A stretch of 14,769 bases of DNA from CAYLZW01 sp964388085. GTDB taxonomy: Bacteria > Myxococcota > UBA727 > CAYLZW01. The notes under the pieces are model-generated. The model was not told where the DNA came from and searched no databases. It worked only from the letters and a program-made list of their open reading frames with translations. The translations under genes and the position numbers were made by a program. Numbering within the stretch: position 1 is the stretch's first letter; each line of letters opens with the position of its first letter. Location: assembly GCA_964388085.1 (NCBI GenBank), contig CAYLZW010000135.1, forward strand, positions 1-14,769, in the 5' to 3' direction. Below are positions 1 to 7,432 of this stretch, piece after piece.

Positions 1-1
1 C

Positions 2-2212
2 GCGCTCCTCGAGAAGGTGCGCCGCGTCGACATCGTGCCGCCGCGCAAGCTGCGCGCGGAGGTGCCTCGCGACCTCGAGCGCATCGTCTACAAAGCCATG
101 AGCAAGGACGCGAAGGACCGCTACGCGTGGGCCTCGGCCATGCGCGCGGACCTCGATCGCTTCATGGTCGACCACGACCTCAGCTACAACAAGGAGGAGC
201 TGTCGGCGTATCTGCGGCGCAGCTTCCGCAGCGAGCACGACGAGGAGCAGCGCCGGCTGAAGCTCTACAAGAGCTACAAGGTGGACGTGCCCGCGAAGGA
301 CGCGGGCGACGTCCCCGGGCGCGCCGACGACGCGAGCGCGGAGCACGCCACCGTCGTGCGCGTCGAGCCGTCCGACGAGGCACGCTCGCCCGGCGCCGGC
401 ACCGAGGTCGCCGCCGACGCCTCCACTCGAGAGCCCGCGGCCCTCCGGCCGGAAGCGGCGTCGCCCGAGGCCGCCTCGCCCGAGCCGGCGTCGCCCGAAC
501 ATACGCGCCCCGAGCCGCCCGCCCCCGGCCGCTCCGCGTCGTCACACGCCGAGACGGGGGAGGAGCCGAGCAGCGAGGGGTTCGCGGCAGGGTACACGCT
601 CCCCATCGACGCGCTGCCAAACGGCGCCGCGGCGCGAGCGGCCAACGGGCAAGGGCAGCGCACGCGAGCCGTCGACGATCCGGACACCAGCAAGGACCTG
701 CGACAACAGGCGGCGGCGCCCTTCGCGCCGCGGGGCGGCGCGCGTCACGTGGTGTCGAGCGGCGACATGCTGCCCTGGGAGGAGCGCGACGCCGTCGACG
801 CGAAGCCGTCCGCGCACACGATGATCGACGTCTCGCGGCCGGAGTTCTCCGAGGCCGCCGACGCGCTCGAGAGCGAGGAGGCCATCGACGAGACGATGGT
901 CGACAGTAACCCTGTCGGGGAGTCGGTCCTCGAGCACGCCGCCCCGGGGCTGCCGCGAGCGGCGCCGGCGATCGAACGCCGCGGGGAGGGCACGCGACCC
1001 GATGTGCGCGGCTCCTCCCTCGGCCAGGTGCTCGGCGGTACGAGCCCTTCGCTCGCGACGCTCGACAAAGAGCGCGCTCGCCGCGGCGCCGAAGCGGACG
1101 CCGAGCTGCGCGCGCCCTCGAACGGCACCTCGCACGGGCTCGCGCACGTGCCGCCGAACGGCGCTCCGGTCTCGTCGGGTAGGCCGCCCACGCACAGCGC
1201 CCTTCGTCAGGCCAGAGTCGAGACGGAGGCGTTTCGGGAGCCGCTGCGCGCGCCGCTCGAGCGAGGCATCACGCGCGGCACGGTGGCCGCGGTGGCCGCC
1301 GCCGCCGCCTTCGTGGCCGTGGTGGTGGGCGTCGCGGGCGGCTTCTGGCTCGGCGAGAAGATCGGCGCGGCGTCTACGTTCGTCGTCGTCACGCCCGGTC
1401 CGGCCGCGGTGCAGCTCGGCGGCAGGACCCTGTGCGCGGTGACGCCGTGCGCGATCAACCTGCCGCCGGGCAAGCACGATCTGATGTTCGTGAAGGAGGG
1501 CCTCGGCGCGGTCAGCAAGACCATCGAGGTGGGCGAGGGCACCACGGTCGTCGACGTGCGCCTGGAGCCGCGCCTCGCCGGCCTGCGCCTCGTGACGAGC
1601 CCGCCCGGCGCCCAGGTCTGGCTCGACGCGAAGAAGCTGCCGGGCGTCACCCCCATGACGCTCCCCGAGCTCGCCGACGGCGACAAGGTCAAGCTCAAGA
1701 TGGCGCTGAGCGACGAGTATGACGTCCTCGAAGAGCTGTTCGAGGTGCACGACACGAAGGGCGCGCCGCTCGCCTTCGAGCTGCCCGCGCGCGAGACCAG
1801 GTGGCAGATCCGCGCCACGCCCGACGACGCCGTCATCCTCATCGACGACGAGCGGCCTCGCGTCGGCAAGATGAAGCTGGTGGTCGAGCGCGGGGAGACG
1901 CGCATCGTCCTGGTCAGCCGCCCGGGCTGCGCCCGGGAGAGCCTGGCGCTCGTCGGTAACGGCAAGCCGGAGGCCGAGGCGCCGGTCACCCTGAAGTGTC
2001 GCGTGTTCGACGCCAGGCTGACCGTGAACGGTACGCGCGGCGCCGAGGTCGAGCTCGACGGGGTACCCCTCGCTCGCCGCGTCCCCGTGCGCGAGCTCCC
2101 GATCCCGGCCGGCGAGCACCTCGTGGTGACCAAGCGCCGCGGCCGGCAGCTGCCGTTCGTCATCGAGGTCGAGGCGGGTCAGACCGCGGAGGTCAACGCG
2201 AAGATGCGCTGA
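2..2212 (+). CDS. Membrane-anchored Ser/Thr protein kinase with PEGA repeats, C-terminal part (5' truncated)
   Basis: The reading frame is open from base 2 and the start lies outside the window; 736 residues are visible. Residues 1 to about 60 match the end of the Hanks-type kinase C-lobe: a 'VP.DLERIVYKAM.KD.KDRY' stretch followed by 'SAMRADLDRF'. The catalytic loop and ATP site are upstream and cannot be checked. Residues about 95-420 are an Ala/Pro/Glu/Arg-rich linker of low complexity. One hydrophobic helix spans about 427-451 (Ala/Val-rich, after TRG). Beyond it are four consecutive beta-rich units starting near 457, 524, 597 and 667. Units 1 and 2 look like PEGA domains (P.G..V.L.G...G.TP); units 3 and 4 are more divergent. 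In this family the kinase is cytoplasmic and PEGA lies outside the inner membrane, possibly binding envelope ligands. The lipoprotein gene starts 28 bases downstream, so they are probably co-transcribed. Family call is firm; the signal sensed is unknown. Confidence 0.9.
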   Translation, partial: ALLEKVRRVDIVPPRKLRAEVPRDLERIVYKAMSKDAKDRYAWASAMRADLDRFMVDHDLSYNKEELSAYLRRSFRSEHDEEQRRLKLYKSYKVDVPAKDAGDVPGRADDASAEHATVVRVEPSDEARSPGAGTEVAADASTREPAALRPEAASPEAASPEPASPEHTRPEPPAPGRSASSHAETGEEPSSEGFAAGYTLPIDALPNGAAARAANGQGQRTRAVDDPDTSKDLRQQAAAPFAPRGGARHVVSSGDMLPWEERDAVDAKPSAHTMIDVSRPEFSEAADALESEEAIDETMVDSNPVGESVLEHAAPGLPRAAPAIERRGEGTRPDVRGSSLGQVLGGTSPSLATLDKERARRGAEADAELRAPSNGTSHGLAHVPPNGAPVSSGRPPTHSALRQARVETEAFREPLRAPLERGITRGTVAAVAAAAAFVAVVVGVAGGFWLGEKIGAASTFVVVTPGPAAVQLGGRTLCAVTPCAINLPPGKHDLMFVKEGLGAVSKTIEVGEGTTVVDVRLEPRLAGLRLVTSPPGAQVWLDAKKLPGVTPMTLPELADGDKVKLKMALSDEYDVLEELFEVHDTKGAPLAFELPARETRWQIRATPDDAVILIDDERPRVGKMKLVVERGETRIVLVSRPGCARESLALVGNGKPEAEAPVTLKCRVFDARLTVNGTRGAEVELDGVPLARRVPVRELPIPAGEHLVVTKRRGRQLPFVIEVEAGQTAEVNAKMR
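455..499 (+). repeat. Three tandem 15-base units in the kinase linker
   Basis: Three consecutive 15-base units encode AASPE, AASPE and PASPE inside the Pro/Ala/Glu-rich linker of the kinase. Two further degenerate Pro-Glu pairs follow. The units differ mainly at third codon positions and at the first codon of the last unit. This is a short in-frame expansion in a disordered linker and probably varies in number between strains. Confidence 0.7.
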
Positions 2213-2230
2213 CGTCGTGAGCGCTTCACC

Positions 2231-2237
2231 GAGGAGG
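2231..2237 (+). promoter_or_regulatory. Ribosome binding site choosing ATG 2241
   Basis: GAGGAGG lies just before ATG 2241; its first GAGG is 6 bases from the ATG. A GTG at 2217 in the same frame would add eight residues (MSASPRRI) but has no such site and lies only 4 bases after the kinase stop. Starting at 2241 also gives a compact lipoprotein signal peptide. Confidence 0.65.
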
Positions 2238-2240
2238 ATC

Positions 2241-3461
2241 ATGCGCGCCCCATGGGCGAAACCCCTGTCGCTCGTCCTTTTACTCGACGTCGTCGGGCTG
2301 CTCGCGTGCGGCGGCGTCGGCGTGGAGGCGCCGCGCGTGCTCGCTCCGGACGAAGATCCGACCGGCACGTGCCCCTCGACCGACGAGCTCCTGGGCGACA
2401 CCCGCGCGGCCCTCGACGAGGGCGCCCTGCGCGCGCTCGCGCCCATCGCGCGCGACATCCTGCTCGACGACGGTGGCCTGCGCGTGGCGCTGCCGGTGCT
2501 GAGGAAGACGTCCGAGCGCTTGCCGCCCGGCGAGGTGCTCGCCATCGCGGAGGGCTACGCCGCGGGGGAGGGCCTCGCGCGGCTCGTGCCCCACCTCGTG
2601 AACGTGCTCGAGTACATGGACGGCACGAGCCCGCTCGTCGCCGGAGAGCACTTCGCTCCGCTCGACGCCACGCACCGGATCCTCACGCGCTGCGATCCGG
2701 CCGCGACGCTCGGCGCCCTCCGGCGCATCCTCGACCTGGAGGTGCCGCTGCCCGACGGCAGCCGCACGGCGTGGATCCACGTCATGTTCGACGCCCTCGT
2801 CGCCGTCGCCGAGGAGCCCGAGTTCGTGGCGCTGCTCGAGCGCGTCGAGTTCAGCGACGGCGGCGGCGACGGGGGAGGCGGGCAGGGCGACGACATCGCG
2901 CTCGGCCGGGACGCCTTCGTCCTCGTCACGCAGCTCATCATCGGCAACGTGGCCTCCCCCGACTTCGACCTCGTGTACGTGCGCGGCCTGCTCGACGACC
3001 TCCTCGTCACGAGGCTGTCCGCCTCCGGCGAGGCGCGCGCGAAGCTGACCGCGCTGCTCGACCTGCTCGACCTCGTCCTCGATCCCGAGGCCGACATCTT
3101 CGAGCACGTGCAGGTGCTCATGCAGTGCGCGCACCGCCAGGACGAGGGCGGCGCGGTGCCGGGCATGCTGTTCGACTACCTCTCCATCGCCGAGCTCGAC
3201 TTCGTCGACTTCCTCGAGGACATCGACGGGCTCGGCTCCGATCCCGCCGGCGAGGCGCTGCGCCTGCTGCTCATCGAGCTCTCGGCCGTGCTCGAGCCCG
3301 AGCCGGACCTGACGCGCGATCTCACGGCCGTGCTGGCGCGCTTCATCGAGCCGGACACCGCGCGCGTCACCCTCCCCGCCGTGCTCGGCCTGCGAGGCAG
3401 CGGCGTGCTGACCGAGCTGCTGGCCGTGGTGAGCGACCTGCTCGATGGTCCCTGCCCGTGA
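2241..3461 (+). CDS. Putative helical outer-membrane lipoprotein (unrecognised family)
   Basis: This is a 406-residue protein that I cannot assign to a named family. The N-terminus is a lipoprotein signal peptide: basic residues R2 and K7, a hydrophobic stretch at 9-21, and lipobox L20-L21-A22-C23 followed by Gly-Gly with no Asp at +2, which suits outer-membrane sorting by E. coli rules. An Asp at position 16 inside the hydrophobic core is slightly unusual. The mature part is Leu/Asp/Glu-rich and looks almost entirely alpha-helical, with repeated LLDLLDLVL-type segments that could be a HEAT/ARM-like or other helical-repeat fold. A Gly/Asp linker at about 205-218 (SDGGGDGGGG) splits it into two halves. 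It sits between the PEGA kinase and a FadL-type porin, and its stop overlaps the porin start by 4 bases. That points to translational coupling and a possible role as a periplasmic partner of the porin. Function is unknown. Confidence 0.85.
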   Translation: MRAPWAKPLSLVLLLDVVGLLACGGVGVEAPRVLAPDEDPTGTCPSTDELLGDTRAALDEGALRALAPIARDILLDDGGLRVALPVLRKTSERLPPGEVLAIAEGYAAGEGLARLVPHLVNVLEYMDGTSPLVAGEHFAPLDATHRILTRCDPAATLGALRRILDLEVPLPDGSRTAWIHVMFDALVAVAEEPEFVALLERVEFSDGGGDGGGGQGDDIALGRDAFVLVTQLIIGNVASPDFDLVYVRGLLDDLLVTRLSASGEARAKLTALLDLLDLVLDPEADIFEHVQVLMQCAHRQDEGGAVPGMLFDYLSIAELDFVDFLEDIDGLGSDPAGEALRLLLIELSAVLEPEPDLTRDLTAVLARFIEPDTARVTLPAVLGLRGSGVLTELLAVVSDLLDGPCP

Positions 3462-4840
3462 CGCGCTCGCCTGCCGTCCTCTGCCGGCGGCCTGATCCAT
3501 CGGCCACCGTCGTCGTGCTCGCGGCCACGGGGCTGTGCGCGCTGCTCGCGTCACCGGCGCTGCACGCGAACGGACCGTTCGAGACCTTCGGCGTCTCGCC
3601 GCGCACCAAGGGCATGGCCAACGCCGTCACCGCGCTCACGAGCGGCCCGGAGGCCGTGCACTACAACCCCGCCGGGCTCGCGCTGACGACGTCACCGGAG
3701 GTGCGCGCGGCCTTCTCGCTGACGCTGCCGGCGCTGTCCTTCGAGATGGCGCGTGACGACGTCAGCTCGCGGCGGACGTCGTCGTTCGCCGGCACGCTGC
3801 TCTCGGGCGCGACCTCGCTCGGCCCGCTGCTGGGCGATCGCGTGTTCGCGGGCTTCACGGTGTACGCACCGGCGCTCGTCTACACGCACGCGACGGCGCC
3901 CGACCCCACGGTGCCGTTCGCGTACCTCTACGACAGCTACACCGATCACTGGGAGATCTCGCCCGCGCTCGCCGTGCGCTGGCTCGACTGGTTCTCGACG
4001 GGCGTCGGCGTGCGCATCGGCGCCGCGCAGACCGGACGCGTCGCGCTCGGGGTCGATCCGCTGCGAAATCGGTTCACGGAGCAATCGATCCAGGCGCGGC
4101 AGATCCCGCTCTACGCGCCGACGGCCGGGGTCACCCTCGGCCCGCTCGGCGTGGACGGCGTCTTCCGCGCGGCCCTCGGGCTCTCCTACCGCGAGCACCT
4201 CGCGCTCCCCATGGCCGTCATCACCGCGCTCGAGGTCGAAGGGCTCGACGCCATCATCACCATGCCGGTGCACATGGTCGCGAACTTCTCGCCGCGCACC
4301 TTCACGGCCGGCCTCGGCTGCGAGATCCTCGAGGACGCGCGCCTCGGCGTCGATGTGCAGTACGCCGCGTGGTCCGAGGCGCCGACGCCCTACCTCGCCG
4401 CCGAGACCGTGTTCTCCGGCGACGGCGTCCGAGACCTCGGCCTCGAGGGCGCGCTCGAGGCCCCAGGGCCCGGACAGAGCCGCATCGCGCCGGCCGGCTT
4501 CGTCGACACGGTCAACGTGCGCGCGGGAGGCGAGCTGCAGCTCTTCGAGCGGCGGCTCAGCGTGCGCGCGGGCTACGCCTACCGCCCGACGCCCGTCCCC
4601 GATCAGACGTCGGGGTCGAACATCGCCGACGCGAACGCGCACGTCATCGCCGCCGGCGCGGGCGTCGCGCTGCCCTTGGCGTTCATCATCGACGAGCCGC
4701 TGCTCTTCGATCTCTCGTGGCAGACCCAGGTGTTCGAGCCGCGAGGCGCCGTAAAGCAGCGCGCCGACGATCCGACGGGTGACTGGACCCTCAGGGGGGC
4801 CGTGAGCGAGCTCTCCGTCGGCGTGGGCTACCGCTGGTGA
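3458..4840 (+). CDS. OmpP1/FadL-family outer-membrane channel protein
   Basis: A 460-residue precursor of the OmpP1/FadL/TodX type, 14-stranded beta-barrels that let hydrophobic compounds cross the outer membrane. The GTG start at 3458 overlaps the upstream stop (GTGA); there is no clear ribosome site, so coupled translation is likely. This start supplies basic residues R3, R10 and R11 before a hydrophobic stretch (17-31) and a signal-peptidase site near A37 (ALHA/NG). The mature N-terminus carries the family hallmark: a Gly/Thr/Lys-Gly-Met-Ala-Asn-Ala segment (about 50-56), then H-Y-N-P-A-G-L at 68-74, like the conserved N-P-A-G motif of FadL homologues. Alternating polar/hydrophobic strands follow, ending in an aromatic residue (V-G-Y-R-W), the usual barrel-assembly signal. 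Length fits the family (about 400-480). The substrate cannot be read from sequence; fatty acids or aromatics are family expectations only. Confidence 0.88.
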   Translation: MTRSPAVLCRRPDPSATVVVLAATGLCALLASPALHANGPFETFGVSPRTKGMANAVTALTSGPEAVHYNPAGLALTTSPEVRAAFSLTLPALSFEMARDDVSSRRTSSFAGTLLSGATSLGPLLGDRVFAGFTVYAPALVYTHATAPDPTVPFAYLYDSYTDHWEISPALAVRWLDWFSTGVGVRIGAAQTGRVALGVDPLRNRFTEQSIQARQIPLYAPTAGVTLGPLGVDGVFRAALGLSYREHLALPMAVITALEVEGLDAIITMPVHMVANFSPRTFTAGLGCEILEDARLGVDVQYAAWSEAPTPYLAAETVFSGDGVRDLGLEGALEAPGPGQSRIAPAGFVDTVNVRAGGELQLFERRLSVRAGYAYRPTPVPDQTSGSNIADANAHVIAAGAGVALPLAFIIDEPLLFDLSWQTQVFEPRGAVKQRADDPTGDWTLRGAVSELSVGVGYRW

Positions 4841-4851
4841 CGCAGGCGTCA
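4838..4851. repeat. Inverted repeat spanning both convergent stop codons
   Basis: TGACGC-AG-GCGTCA is a perfect 6-base inverted repeat with a 2-base centre. Its left TGA is the stop of the porin gene and its right TCA is the complement of the stop of the minus-strand gene, so the repeat fills the whole 8-base gap. A hairpin would need to open to about a 5-base stem. There is no T-run, so it is at best a weak terminator and may be a coincidence of two TGA stops facing each other. Confidence 0.4.
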
Positions 4852-5865
4852 GTGGACGTCTTTGCGCCCCATCTCGGCGACCTTCACCTGGAAGCGCTCG
4901 AGGGTGCCGCCGGGCAGCTCTCTATCGATCTTTCCGAGGCTCTCAGTGCGCACGGCGAACAGCGCGAACTGCCAGTCTCCCGGCGTGTCGATCTGCAGCG
5001 TGTAGTACCCGTCCTTCGGCGACGGGAAGAACTCGTACCCCGGCCGCTCGCCGCCGAGCAGCGCGAACGCCTTGACGCGCGTTTGCGGCGGAACGGGGAT
5101 CTGCACGGCGTGGCCGGCGAACACGCGCCCGTCCTGTAGCGCCGGGAAGCCGCCGAGCACGGAGCCCTCCTCGATGCCCTCGAGGCGCGCGGGGCACACG
5201 TCGAGCATGCGCAGCATGACCTCGAGCGGGTAGATGTCGCGGATGGGCGTGTTCTCGAGCTCGAGCAGCACCTTCTTGACGTTGTCCGCGCGCGTGAAGC
5301 CTCCGAGCCACTGGGCCGCTTGATCGATGGCCTGCTCGCGGCCGAGGTCGTTCAGCGTCCAGTGGTCATAGAGGCGCACCATGTGCTTGGCGCTCTGGAT
5401 GTGCCCGCGCGACTCGACCGCCTCCGGCGCGAGCTCGGGATCGAAGCTGTCGACGACACCGACGGCGGCGAGCTCGCGGAAGCGCTCGGCGTCCTGCTTT
5501 ACGTTGCCTTTCAGGTACGCATCGTAGGCCTCGCGCGCGCGATCGAAGCCGTCCGACGGGTGTCCGTCGAAGCCGCCGCCGCCCTTGCGCGTGACGGCGA
5601 TGTCCAGCGCGACCTCGACGTCGCCGTCCGCCTCGCGCTGCGCGGCGAGGTCACCGCCGCCATCGGCCCCGTCCACTCCGCCGCGGCGCCCGCTCCTCTT
5701 CAGCTGGGTGCGACCGCTGACCTCGCCAGGCGCGTCGCCGTCCAGAGCGCCGCCGATGGGCGAGAATTGCTCGAGGGCGCTCGCGAGGCCGTCCTTGAGG
5801 TTGTCGAGCTTCAGCTTCTTGAGCCGCGACCCGCTTCGGCCGCCGCGTCGGACGCGCTTCGCCAT
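4849..5865 (-). CDS. Conserved-looking hypothetical protein, basic N-terminus, unknown function
   Basis: A 338-residue protein that I do not recognise. The start chosen is ATG 5865 (MAKRVRRGG), preceded on its strand by GGGAG 4-5 bases upstream; the frame extends a further 11 codons upstream without a good ribosome site. Residues 1-20 are strongly basic (Arg/Lys/Gly, then RLKKLKL). Residues about 35-105 are Gly/Asp-rich and probably disordered. Residues about 105-235 look helical (DRAREAYDAYLKGN, then HMVRLYDHWTLNDLGREQAI) and contain a single Cys at 224. Residues about 240-338 look beta-rich, with aromatic strands (GYEFFPSP, GYYTLQI, DWQFALFAV) like a small sandwich or ligand-binding module. 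There is no signal peptide or membrane helix, so it is probably cytoplasmic. It is convergent with the porin gene (8-base gap) and divergent from the zinc-ribbon gene (83 bases apart). Confidence 0.8.
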   Translation of the reverse strand: MAKRVRRGGRSGSRLKKLKLDNLKDGLASALEQFSPIGGALDGDAPGEVSGRTQLKRSGRRGGVDGADGGGDLAAQREADGDVEVALDIAVTRKGGGGFDGHPSDGFDRAREAYDAYLKGNVKQDAERFRELAAVGVVDSFDPELAPEAVESRGHIQSAKHMVRLYDHWTLNDLGREQAIDQAAQWLGGFTRADNVKKVLLELENTPIRDIYPLEVMLRMLDVCPARLEGIEEGSVLGGFPALQDGRVFAGHAVQIPVPPQTRVKAFALLGGERPGYEFFPSPKDGYYTLQIDTPGDWQFALFAVRTESLGKIDRELPGGTLERFQVKVAEMGRKDVH

Positions 5866-5936
5866 GATGCTCCCACGCCAGAGGACGAACGCGAGCATAC
5901 CCCTCTCGCCGCACGCGTCGTCCGCCGATGGTGTAT

Positions 5937-5940
5937 GAGG
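5937..5940 (+). promoter_or_regulatory. Ribosome binding site choosing ATG 5949
   Basis: GAGG followed by T lies 8 bases before ATG 5949, a near-ideal spacing. The in-frame ATG at 5928 would place this site inside the coding region and adds seven residues (MVYEVRC) with no evident function, so 5949 is preferred. Confidence 0.6.
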
Positions 5941-5948
5941 TGCGCTGC

Positions 5949-6182
5949 ATGTCTCGCCGCCGTCTCCGACCGACCACCGTCTGCCCTCGGTGTGAGGGCT
6001 TCATGCAGCGCAAGACGGCGATCCGAGAGGCTGCCGGCGCTCGACACTGGGGCGACGTCGATCCGTTCCTGAAGCTCGGCGGCGTCGATATCCACCACTT
6101 CATCTGCATCTCGTGCGGCAACGTCGCCGCCTATCAGGTGAAATTCGAGTTCGAGGGCTTCGGCAAGCGCCGCCGCCGCTGA
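5949..6182 (+). CDS. Small zinc-ribbon protein
   Basis: A 77-residue basic protein. It begins with an Arg-rich segment (residues 3-7), then a C-P-R-C knuckle at C12/C15 and a second knuckle C-I-S-C-G at C53/C56. The 37-residue spacing between the pairs is typical of a treble-clef or zinc-ribbon fold binding one Zn ion. The C-terminus is again basic (KRRRR). Two His residues at 49-50 just before the second knuckle are probably structural. There is no catalytic domain. Such small ribbons usually act as nucleic-acid or protein adaptors, but no specific family is recognised. It is divergent from the 338-residue hypothetical gene and separated by 172 bases from the TPR gene, so it is probably monocistronic. 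Coding status is well supported by ribosome site, cysteines and codon composition. Confidence 0.75.
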   Translation: MSRRRLRPTTVCPRCEGFMQRKTAIREAAGARHWGDVDPFLKLGGVDIHHFICISCGNVAAYQVKFEFEGFGKRRRR

Positions 6183-6187
6183 AGGCG

Positions 6188-6205
6188 GAAAATCCGTTGG
6201 TTTTC
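6188..6205 (+). terminator. Possible terminator hairpin after the zinc-ribbon gene
   Basis: GAAAA-T-CC / GTT / GG-TTTTC can fold into a 7-base-pair stem with one bulged T and a 3-base loop. It starts 5 bases after the stop codon, and its 3' arm carries four Ts. It is one of the few AT-rich patches in the window. The stem is weak and A-T dominated, so it is only a candidate. Confidence 0.3.
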
Positions 6206-6354
6206 AGTTGGTTGTGATGCAGTAGCGCGGCCACGAGCGGGCCCGGCGCAGCTCGGCGCACCGGATCGGTCGCTTGCCCGATACAGTCTGCGTGCGCCCG
6301 GTCACGGCGCGCGCTCGCTCGCTGTCTGCTCGGTCCGCGTGCTTGGGAAGCAAG

Positions 6355-7398
6355 ATGAGTGATGTTCGCCTCGCCGATGACGTCCCACACGAGCCGGTAG
6401 CGCCTTCTGAATGGCAGAGCCTCGCGGAGCTGCTCGGCGTCGATCTCGAGCGCGTGGACCGCATGGCGCAGATCGCGTGGCGCCTGTACGACGACCGGCA
6501 GTACCGCGAGGCCGCCGCCGTCTTTCGCGGCCTGATGCACATCGATCCCGAGAACATCGATCTCTACCGCGGCTACTCGCTGGCCGCCGCCAAGGACCAC
6601 GACCTCCTCGCCGCCACGTTCGCGCTCGATCAGGCGCTGCTGCTGCTCGGCGGCAAGGAGGAGCGCGAGAGCGACCGGGCGCAGCTGCTCGCCTTGCGCG
6701 CGGCCTTCCTCTACCGCTCCGGACGACGACGAGAGGCGGTGGAGTCGGCGGAGGCGTCGCTCGCCTTCTGCCCCACCGCTCCCTGGGCCGACAGCCTCCG
6801 TAAGGGCATCCAGCGTGCGTCCCAGTCCCGCGCGAGCGCCGCTCGCGACGACGCTGCCGACGGGCGAGCGCACGTGCGACGACAGCTCCAGGGCCGCCTC
6901 GAGGAGGTGCTCTCGGGGCAGCGCTCGCTCGCGTCCGCCATCGGCTATGGCGACGATGAGCTGATGCACGTCTTTCAGAACGGCGCCGCGCTGCTCGAGG
7001 CTGGCCAGCCCGTGCGCGCCCGCCGCATCTTCGAAGGGCTCGTGGCGCTCGACGCGGACGTGCCCGTGTTCCACCTTGCGCTGGCCGCCGCCTGGGGCGC
7101 TCTGAACCAGCCGGACCGGGCGGGCGCGTGCTTGCACGCCGCCGTCGGCGCCGCGCGCCTCGTCGAGGGAGGCGCCGATCTGCTCGCGGACGCGCTCGTG
7201 CGCCGGGCGCGGCACCTCGCGAGCCACGGAGCCCTGGATCAGGCGCTGCGGGACCTCGACGAGGCGCTCGCGCTGCCCGAGCCAGCGCTCGGTGACGACC
7301 TCCGCGTTCGCGCCCGCAGCCTGCGCGATGGGCTGGCGTCCAGCGCTGCCCCGCGCGGGGCGGCGAACGGGGCGCCGAACGCGGCGGTTGAGCGATAG
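6355..7398 (+). CDS. TPR protein, SycD/LcrH chaperone-like
   Basis: A 347-residue TPR protein. Start ATG 6355 has GGGAAG 4 bases upstream; an in-frame ATG at 6274 would add 27 unconvincing residues. Residues 24-100 read like the core of type III secretion translocator chaperones (SycD/LcrH): an L.G.D.E....A...A..LYD...Y.EAA.VFR.L..IDP pattern, then a helix pair with A..FALDQAL. A third TPR-like pair covers about 107-140. After a charged linker (155-190) a second block at about 203-265 repeats the pattern (LLEAGQPVRARRIFEGLVALD), followed by further helical pairs to about 305 and a disordered tail. There is no signal peptide or membrane helix, so it is cytoplasmic. The next gene starts 34 bases downstream on the same strand, so they are probably one operon. 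The TPR call is firm; a secretion-chaperone role is inference, since it is about twice as long as SycD (168 residues) and no secretion-apparatus gene is in view. Confidence 0.85.
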   Translation: MSDVRLADDVPHEPVAPSEWQSLAELLGVDLERVDRMAQIAWRLYDDRQYREAAAVFRGLMHIDPENIDLYRGYSLAAAKDHDLLAATFALDQALLLLGGKEERESDRAQLLALRAAFLYRSGRRREAVESAEASLAFCPTAPWADSLRKGIQRASQSRASAARDDAADGRAHVRRQLQGRLEEVLSGQRSLASAIGYGDDELMHVFQNGAALLEAGQPVRARRIFEGLVALDADVPVFHLALAAAWGALNQPDRAGACLHAAVGAARLVEGGADLLADALVRRARHLASHGALDQALRDLDEALALPEPALGDDLRVRARSLRDGLASSAAPRGAANGAPNAAVER

Positions 7399-7432
7399 AG
7401 TCCAAGCACCCTTCGGAGGCGTCGGAGATCTG

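Noticed and set aside
542..2545. 667-codon open frame on the minus strand
   Set aside because: It lies opposite the kinase linker and PEGA region, has biased His/Arg/Asp composition with no domain, and arises because GC-rich codons rarely give stops on the opposite strand.
2252..3457. Upstream extension of the porin frame, giving an 862-residue protein
   Set aside because: This part is Arg-rich nonsense in the +1-type frame of the lipoprotein gene. The GTG at 3458 gives a proper signal peptide and coupled start.
2280..3554. 424-codon minus-strand open frame across the lipoprotein gene
   Set aside because: His/Glu/Arg-biased shadow with no recognisable domain; the + strand gene has a ribosome site, lipobox and operon fit.
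4837..6072. Plus-strand open frames opposite the 338-residue hypothetical gene
   Set aside because: They start at or just after the porin stop, lack ribosome sites and domains, and the minus-strand reading has a better start and a structured C-terminus.
6206..6354. Promoter or small RNA upstream of the TPR gene
   Set aside because: The stretch has some AT-richer bases at its left end, but no convincing -35/-10 pair or stable hairpin with a T-run was found.
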